Of a stretch of DNA of 64,000 nucleotides, positions 57,592 to 64,000 are shown piece by piece; within the stretch, counting starts at the first letter, position 1; each line of letters starts with the position of its first letter. The translations under genes and the position numbers were made by a program. The DNA comes from DASWJZ01 sp963792885 (GTDB lineage: Bacteria > Pseudomonadota > Alphaproteobacteria > Rhizobiales > Afifellaceae). The notes below the pieces were generated by a model. That model did not search any database, was not told the origin of the DNA, and saw nothing but the letters and a program-made list of their open reading frames with translations. The stretch is from positions 62,001 to 126,000 of the forward strand of contig CAWBXX010000003.1 in NCBI GenBank assembly GCA_963792885.1, read 5' to 3'.

Positions 57592-60500
57592 TCAGCCATC
57601 TCCACGTGCACCACGCCGGGCACAGCCTTGATCGCGCCCGCAATCTGCGGGGTGACGCGGTATTGGCCGGGGAGCTTCAGCTCCACCTCGCGGCCGGCAA
57701 GCATGACGACGACGGAGACGGTCCCCTCGCCCTCCGCGAGCCGGCTCGCGAGCCGCTCGATCGGGCTCGGGTGCGTCGAGGAAGACGCGGATCGCCCGCG
57801 ACTTCTTTGCGGCGAGCGCCTCGAGCGGCTCAAGCGCCTGAATGCGGGCGCGCACTTCCTCCGTCTCCGGATCGAACTCGCCGCCGATCTGCACGAAAAG
57901 CGAATGGCCGGGCTCCAGCAGGTCGCGCCAGTCGGCAAGGCGCTCCTGATAGACGGTCGCCTCGAACTGCGACGTCGGGTCGGAGAACATGACGATGCCG
58001 ATGCGTCCGCCGGTTCGTGTGCGCCGCTCCTGACGGCTGACCACCGTCGCCGCAATTTTCGCCGTGAACTGACGGTTTGAGCGGAGCCGCTCGAAGAACG
58101 CCTTCCAGGTCAGTCCGCCATGCGCCTCTGCGAGCGTCGCGTAGTCGTCGATCGGATGCGCGCTGAGATAGGTGCCGATCGCTGTGAACTCGCGCTGCAG
58201 CCGCTCCGACGGCGCCCACGGATCGGCGGCGACGAAGAAAAGCCGTGTCGGCTCGCCCGATCCGCCGAAGAGATCGAAATTGCCGCTCGCAGCACGCTCC
58301 GTCCGCTCCTGCGCCGCGGCGAGCACGCGCCCGACATTTTCGAACACTTTGGCGCGATCGGGGTCGAGGCTGTCGAATGCGCCTGCCTGCGCCAGGCATT
58401 CGAGCGCCTTCCGGTTCAGGATCTGCGGATCGATGCGCGAGGAGAAATCCGCAAGATCGGCGAACGGGCGGTCGCCGCGCACCTTCACGAGATGCTCGAC
58501 CGCATGCGCGCCAACGCCCTTCAGCGCGGCGAGCGCGTAGACGATCTTGCCTTGCGCCACCTCGAAGCTGACACCGGAGCGGTTCACGTCCGGCGCAACG
58601 ACCTCGATGCCGAGACGCCGAGCTTCGAGACGGAATTCGTTGAGCTTGTCGGTGTTGTTCATGTCGAGCGTCATCGACGCCGCCAGGAACTCCACCGGAT
58701 AGTTGGCCTTCAGATACGCGGTCTGATAGGCGATGAGCCCGTAGGCGGCGGCGTGCGACTTGTTGAAGCCGTAGCTCGCGAACTTCGCCACGAGATCGAA
58801 GATCATGACCGCGTCGGCATATTTGACGCCGCGCTCCACCGCGCCGTCGACGAAGCGCTCGCGCTGCGCATCCATCTCCGCCTTGATCTTCTTGCCCATG
58901 GCGCGGCGCAGCAGATCGGCTTCCCCGAGCGTATAGCCGGAGAGCGCCTGCGCGATCTGCATCACCTGCTCCTGGTAGATGATGACGCCGTAGGTCTCCT
59001 TCAGGATCGGCTCGAGCAGCGGGTGGAGGTAGTCGACATGCTCCTCGCCGTGCTTGCGGCGATTGTAGAGCGGGATGTTGTCCATCGGGCCGGGGCGATA
59101 GAGCGCGACGAGCGCGACGAGGTCCTCCAGCCGGTCGGCCTTCATGCCGACCAGCGCGCGTCGCATGCCCTGCCCTTCCACCTGGAACACGCCGACCGTC
59201 TCGCCGCGCGCCAGCATGGCGAAAGTCGGCGGATCGTCGAAGGGTATCGACATCAGGTCCAAGTCGATGTTCGCGGCGGTGGAGCAGCTTCACGGCGTGC
59301 TCGAGCACCGTCAGCGTCTTCAGGCCGAGGAAGTCGAACTTCACCAGCCCAGCCTGCTCGACCCACTTCATGTTGAACTGGGTGACAGGGAGCGGCGAGC
59401 GCGGATCGCGGTAGAGCGGCACCAGCTCCTGGAGCGGCCGGTCGCCGATCACGATGCCGGCGGCGTGCGTCGAGGCGTGGCGGTAGAGCCCTTCGAGCTT
59501 CATGGCGATCGTCAGAAGGCGATCGACGACCGGCTCCTGCTTGCGCGCCTCCTCGAAGCGCGGCTCGCCCTCGATGGCCTTTTCGAGCGTGACCGGGATT
59601 GGCCGGGTCGGCGGGCACCAGCTTGCAGAGCCGGTCGACCTGCCCGTAGGGCATTTCGAGCACGCGCCCGACGTCGCGCAGCGCCGCGCGCGCCTGCAGC
59701 GTTCCGAAGGTGATGATCTGCGCAACGCGGTCGCCGCCGTAGCGCTCCTGCGACGTAGGCGATCACCTCGTCGCGCCGCTCCTGGCAGAAGTCGATGTCG
59801 AAGTCCGGCATCGACACGCGGTCGGGATTGAGGAAGCGCTCGAAGAGGAGCCCGAAGCGAAGCGGATCGAGGTCGGTGATCGTCAGCGCCCAGGCGACGA
59901 CCGAGCCGGCGCCCGAGCCGCGCCCCGGCCCGACCGGAATGCCGCGCGCCTTCGCCCATTTGATGAAGTCGGAGACGATCAGGAAGTAGCCCGGATACTT
60001 CATCGTCGCGATGACGCCGAGCTCGAACTCTAGACGCTCGCGGTAGTCCTCTTCTTCGAAGCCCTCCGCCGTCCCGTGCGCGGCGAGGCGGCGCGTGAGC
60101 CCCTCCTCCGCCTGCCGGCGAAGCTCCGCCTCCTCTTCACGCTCGGCGGTCTCCGCATCGGCGGCGGTCGACGGCGAAGCGCGGCAGGATCGGCTGCGAC
60201 GACGTGCGGCCGGGTGTGGCAGCGGCGCGCGATCTCGACGGTGTTCTCCAACGCCTCGGGCACATCGTTGAAGCGCGCGATCATCTCCGCGCGGCTGGCA
60301 AAATGATGCTCCGGCGTCAGTCGGCGGCGGTCGTCGCTGGAAAGGAGCCGCCCCTCCGCGATGGAGAGCAGCGCGTCGTGCGCCTCGTAGTCGTCGGAGC
60401 GCGGGAAGAAGGGCTCGTTGGTCGCGACGAGCGGCAGGTCGAGCTTGTAGGCGAGATCGACGACCGCGGCCTCCGCCTGCCGCTCGATGTCGAGCCCATG

Positions 60501-61060
60501 CCGTTCAAGCGCCACGTAGAGCCGGTCGCCGAAGACGCGCTCTCAGAGCCTCGAAGCCGCGTCTCCGCCAGCGCCGTCTCGTCCTCGGCGAGGATCGAAT
60601 AGAGCGGCCCGTCGTGCCCGCCGGTCAGCGCAATCAGTCCCGCGGAGGTCGTCGGCCAGCGCATCGAGCGGGATCGGCTCGGCCCGGCCCGCTTCGCCGA
60701 GGTAGTAGCCCGTGACGAGCTCGGATCAGCCCGCGATAGCCGTCGTCCGTCGCGGCGAGCAGGAAAAGCGGCGCGACGTGGCGCGACTTGCGATGCGGTC
60801 CCGGCCGGCGTGTCTCGAGATCTGCTTCCGGCTCGAAGCGGATCGGCAGCTTGCAGCCGACGATCGGCTGGATGCCAGCCTGCGCCGCCTTCTCGGAGAA
60901 TTCCAGCGCGCCGAAGAGATTTGCCGTATCGGTAACGCCGACCGCCGGCATGCCGTCTTCCGCCGCGAGCTTCACGAGCGTGGCAAGCGGCAGCGCGCCC
61001 TCAAGCAGCGAATAAGCCGAATGGCAGTTGAGATGGATGAAGCCGGGAGTGCTCTGCCAC
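57592..61060 (-). CDS. dnaE: DNA polymerase III alpha subunit (at least seven frame breaks)
   Basis: DnaE is the replicative polymerase. Blocks in alternating frames give about 1156 residues, the normal length. The N-terminal PHP domain begins GFIHLNCHSAYSLLEGAL. The palm carries the catalytic aspartates in SMPDFDIDFCQERRDEVI, and GPGRGSGAGSVVAWAL lies before it. A long clean stretch from about 59260 to 57800 shows LYRPGPMDNIPLYNRRKHG, IIYQEQVMQIAQ and FNKSHAAAYGLIAYQTAYLK, then the OB domain. Start is probably GTG 61060. The stop is uncertain: one frame runs on into dctP, and another ends at 57592. Confidence 0.93.
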
Positions 61061-61183
61061 GTCGTTCTCTTGAACCCGGCGACCCGTCTTCGTCCAGGGA
61101 TGAGCCGCGATTATCCCCGGCGGCAGCCGCGCTCACCTCAGGGTCCCGAAGCGGCCGCCGCTGTCGCCGGGTCGCAACTGGAC

Positions 61184-61486
61184 TCAGGAGGCCGAGCCGC
61201 CGTCGGGTTTGAACGGAATCACCACGTCGGTTGGCTGCGGCTCGTGCGGCGCGAGGCTGCTCCGATTCGCATCGGCCCAGGCCGCGAGCTTGATCACCTT
61301 CCCTGCCTCAGGTTCGGCCTGCGTGGGCTCGACCGGCTCGACCACGTGGAGCCCGCTGCCGTTCAGAAAGAAGGTGTGCTCGCCGAAGACCTTGTTGAGC
61401 TGCGGCACAGCCGGATGGTTATCGGGAATTGCCTGCGCGTCGAACTCGTCGAGCGTGCGTTGGACAAGTGCGGTATTCAGTTTCAT
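61184..61486 (-). CDS. Small conserved hypothetical protein, 100 aa
   Basis: Start ATG 61486 follows AAGGAG. The protein begins KLNTALVQRTLDEFDAQ, a helix, followed by VPQLNKVFGEHTFFLNGSGL, a compact motif with the look of a small alpha/beta domain, and a Pro/Glu-rich tail. I believe similar proteins are widespread in rhizobia, but I cannot name a family or function. It lies between dnaE and lolD on the same strand. Confidence 0.7.
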   Translation of the reverse strand: MKLNTALVQRTLDEFDAQAIPDNHPAVPQLNKVFGEHTFFLNGSGLHVVEPVEPTQAEPEAGKVIKLAAWADANRSSLAPHEPQPTDVVIPFKPDGGSAS

Positions 61487-61655
61487 GTCTTGCTCCTTGG
61501 GTGGGTCGATTGGGGGCTTCGCAAGCCCATGCGCGTTCCGCGCCGCGGGGCCTCCCACTGCAAGGTGGTCAAGAAATCGAGGTCAAATCGGCCTGCCGCT
61601 TCCTATGAAGGTAGGACATATGGCGAGATCATCAACCCTCGCCGGGCCATCGCCG

Positions 61656-62429
61656 TTAAAGAGACGTGGCCTCAGCGGGCACGATTGCGCCGTCCCTGAT
61701 GGTGACCGTGCGGTCCATCTCCGCCGCGAGCGCGTAGTTATGCGTCGCGATCAGCGCCGCAAGGCCGGATTCGCGCACCAGCTCCTTGAGCGACGCGAAG
61801 ACGTGGCCGGCGGTGTGCGGATCGAGGTTGCCCGTCGGCTCGTCGGCGAGGAGCAGCCGCGGCGCGTTGATCACCGCGCGCGCGATCGCGACGCGCTGCT
61901 GCTCGCCGCCGGAAAGCTCCGCCGGCCGATGCGTCGCGCGTTTCTCGATGCGAAGATAGGCGAGAAGGTCGCGCGCCGCGCCTCTCCGCCTCGCGTCGGC
62001 GCAACCCGGCGATCATCTGCGGCAGCACGAGGTTCTCCAGCGCCGAGAACTCCGGGAGCAGATGATGGAACTGGTAGACGAAGCCGATCTGCCGGCGCCG
62101 GAGGGCCGTGCGCTCGTCGTCGCTCGCCCGCGACGCGGCCTCGCCGCAGATCATCACCTCGCCGGAATCGGGATGCTCGAGCAGGCCGGCGATGTGAAGA
62201 AGTGTCGACTTGCCGGCGCCCGACGGCGCAACGAGCGCCACCATCTCGCCGACGGCGACGGAAAGGTTCGCGTCCTTCAGTATCTGGAGCTGGCCCGAGC
62301 CCTTCCCGTAGGCACGCGCCACGCCTTCGAGCGAGAGAGCGCTTTTCCGCGCGGCGCCTTTGAGCACGCCCGCCGCCGGCAGCGGCGAGGTCTCGGTTGC
62401 GACGACCGTGGCGTGCTCTCTTCGCTCAT
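61656..62429 (-). CDS. lolD: Lipoprotein-releasing ABC transporter ATPase (frame breaks)
   Basis: LolD powers extraction of outer-membrane lipoproteins from the inner membrane. ATG 62429 overlaps the lolC stop (ATGA). Walker A is APSGAGKST, the Q-loop region is FVYQFHHLLPEFSALENL, and Walker B is LLLADEPTGNLDP. The H-loop is IATHN. Breaks occur near 62405 (just after the start) and near 61980, before the LSGG signature, which reads ELSGGEQQRVAIARA only across the break. Total length, about 257 residues, is normal. Confidence 0.93.
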
Positions 62430-63723
62430 TCGTAGCGCAGCGCCTCGACCGGATCGAGCCTCGCCGCCCGCCATGCCGGGAAGATCGTGGCGAGATAGGA
62501 AAGGCCAAGCGCCATCAGCGCGATCGCGGTCGTCTCGGCCGGGTCCATCTCGGCGGGAAGAGTGGAAAGGAAATAGAGCTCGGGCGAGAAGACCTCCGTG
62601 CGCGTGAGCCAGGTCACGAGGCTATCGCGCAGCGACTCGATGTTGAGGCAGATGAGCGTGCCGATGGCGAGCCCGGCGAGCGTGCCGACCGTGCCGATCG
62701 ACGCCCCGGTGATGAAGAAGACGCGCAGGATCGCGCCCTTCGTCGCGCCCATCGTCCGCAGGATGGCGATGTCGCGGCCCTTGTCCTTCACCAGCATGAT
62801 GAGGCCGGAGATGATGTTGAGCGCGGCGACGAGCACGATCAGCGCAGGATCAGTGAACATCACGTTCCGCTCGACCTGCAGCGCGCTGAAGAAGGTGACG
62901 TTGCGCATGCGCCAGTCGGTCGTGAAGACCGGCCGGCCGGCGGCCTTCTCGACAGTCGCGCGCATCGCGCTGACCTGGTCGGGGTCGTTCAGATAGACCT
63001 CGATCGCCTGCGCCGCGTCCGGCGAGTTGAAATAGAGCTGCGCCTCGGAAAGCGGCATGAAGACGTAGGTCGAATCGTATTCCGACATGCCGATCTGGAA
63101 GATGGCGACGACCGGATAGGATTTGATCGCGCGGCGACGTGCCGAGCGGCGTGATCGCGCCGCGCGGGCTGATCAGCGTGACCTTGTCGCCGACATTGAC
63201 GCCGAGCGATCGATGCGAGGCCGGTTCCGATCGCGATGCCGCCCGAATTGTCGAAGTCGATGAGGCCGCCGCTGTCCTCCACGCTGCCGGAGATCTTCTC
63301 CATGCCGAGGAGGTCGGGGCCGCGAATGCCGCGGACCAGCACGCCGGAGCTTCCGGTGCTCGGCCCGGAGGCGAGCGCCTGCCCCTCGATGATCGGCATC
63401 GCCGCCTTGACGCCTGGCACTGTCGCGAATGCGCTTCGAGACCTCGTCGTAGTCGGTGAGATCGCTCTCGATCGGCTGCACGATGACGTGGCCGTTGATC
63501 CCGAGGATCTTGTCGAGGAGCTCGGCGCGGAAGCCGTTCATCACCGCCATCACGACGACGAGCGTCGCGACGCCGAGCATGATTCCGAGGAAGCGAGAAG
63601 CCCGGCGATGACGGAGATGAACGCTTCCTTGCGGCGCGGCCGCAGGTAGCGCAGCGCAAGCATCCATTCGAACGCCGTGAAAGGCCGCGTCGCCTTCACA
63701 TTGCCGACCGCGGCATCCGCCAT
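62426..63723 (-). CDS. lolC: Lipoprotein-releasing ABC transporter permease (four frame breaks)
   Basis: A LolC/LolE-type permease of about 432 residues, start ATG 63723. The first helix contains GIMLGVATLVVVMAVMNGF, with the LolCE block FRAELLDKILGINGHV after it. A large periplasmic domain follows, and three C-terminal FtsX helices, with IAILRTMGATKGAILRVFF. Breaks lie near 63600, 63428, 63215 and 63137; the last 220 codons are clean. One permease gene is present here, so it probably works as a homodimer with LolD. Confidence 0.92.
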
Positions 63724-63724
63724 G

Positions 63725-64000
63725 TCAGCTCTCCCCGGTGATTTCTGTCGTCAGACGAATCACCGCTGCGTCAATCGTAAGCGTCGCGCGTTCGCCCGTC
63801 GCCCGCCGCTTGATCTCAACCTCGCCGCTCTTTGCTCCGCGCGGTCCCACGATGAGCTGCCACGGGAGCCCGATCAAATCCATGGAGGCGAACTTCGCGC
63901 CCGCCCGCTGATCGATATCGTCATATAGCACCGAAATGCCCGCCGCTTCGAGCCGCGACATGAGCCCACCACAGACTTCGTCGGTGAGAGCGTCGCCGGG
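63725..64000 (-). CDS. proS: Prolyl-tRNA synthetase, C-terminal part (cut by window end)
   Basis: Only the last ~91 residues are in the window; the frame is open to the edge. They form the anticodon-binding domain, with VLYDDIDQRAGAKFASMDLI, then GLPWQLIVGPRGAKSGEVEI. The short form without a zinc domain at the end is the bacterial/rhizobial type. Its stop lies 1 bp before the lolC ATG, so the genes are co-transcribed in the order proS-lolC-lolD. Confidence 0.93.
   Translation of the reverse strand, partial: PGDALTDEVCGGLMSRLEAAGISVLYDDIDQRAGAKFASMDLIGLPWQLIVGPRGAKSGEVEIKRRATGERATLTIDAAVIRLTTEITGES

Noticed and set aside
58120..59376. A 418-codon + strand frame inside dnaE
   Set aside because: It is antisense to the clean stretch of the polymerase and shows no family features.
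57592..61060. Programmed frameshifting or inteins in dnaE
   Set aside because: There are too many breaks, they fall in unrelated places and G/C runs, no intein splice motifs are seen, and neighbouring genes show the same pattern.

Overview
This is a GC-rich chromosomal window from an alphaproteobacterium, most likely a member of the Hyphomicrobiales (Rhizobiales). Four things point there: the gene orders secG-tpiA/ppiD-trp-moaC-moeA-lexA-comEC and rpsB-tsf-pyrH-frr-uppS-cdsA-dxr-rseP-bamA-lpxD-fabZ-lpxA-lpxI-lpxB; an aglEFGK alpha-glucoside transporter; a direct-repeat LexA box of the alphaproteobacterial type; and one copy of a palindromic intergenic repeat that I know from rhizobial genomes. 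I could not assign a genus.

Layout. 0-5.2 kb: a TadG-like von Willebrand pilus protein, a copper-exporting P-type ATPase behind a MerR-type (HmrR/CueR) dyad, and small or membrane hypotheticals. 5.3-10.1 kb: the aglE-F-G-K ABC importer. 10.1-18 kb: O-methyltransferase, RidA, enolase, DUF1344, a DUF892 stress protein with an EcfG-type promoter, kdsA, a VOC protein, a secreted phytochelatin-synthase-like peptidase, beta-carbonic anhydrase and a SAM methyltransferase. 18-31 kb: pyrG, secG, tpiA, ppiD, trpE, an inverted adenylate cyclase gene, trpGDC, moaC, moeA and lexA. 31-38 kb: comEC, glnS, two small exported or membrane proteins and a GAF-GGDEF-EAL protein. 38-53.7 kb: gltX, then on the opposite strand the envelope/translation cluster from rpsB to lpxB. 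53.8-57.5 kb: a DUF930 protein and a TRAP transporter (dctPQM). 57.6-64 kb: dnaE, a small conserved protein, lolD, lolC and the 3' end of proS.

How the genes work together. The largest block builds the outer membrane: lipid A (lpxD, lpxA, lpxI, lpxB, fabZ, kdsA), beta-barrel insertion (bamA), lipoprotein release (lolCD), envelope stress proteolysis (rseP), and undecaprenyl and isoprenoid precursors (dxr, uppS, cdsA). It shares a strand with ribosome and translation genes (rpsB, tsf, frr). A second block makes tryptophan and molybdenum cofactor. Accessory content is modest: two solute importers, copper export and a few stress functions.

The consensus is unreliable in places. About twenty genes, including the essential eno, pyrG, tpiA, dnaE, lexA and lolC, carry one or more single-base frame breaks. 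The breaks are densest at 10.1-12.6 kb and 57.6-63.7 kb. I read them as sequencing or assembly indels and annotate each gene as one CDS with the break noted. I saw no tRNA, rRNA, CRISPR array, insertion sequence or prophage. I did not find a convincing undescribed multi-gene system. The best leads are the secreted phytochelatin-synthase-like protein, the regulatory sites, the split trp operon and the presence of glutaminyl-tRNA synthetase.
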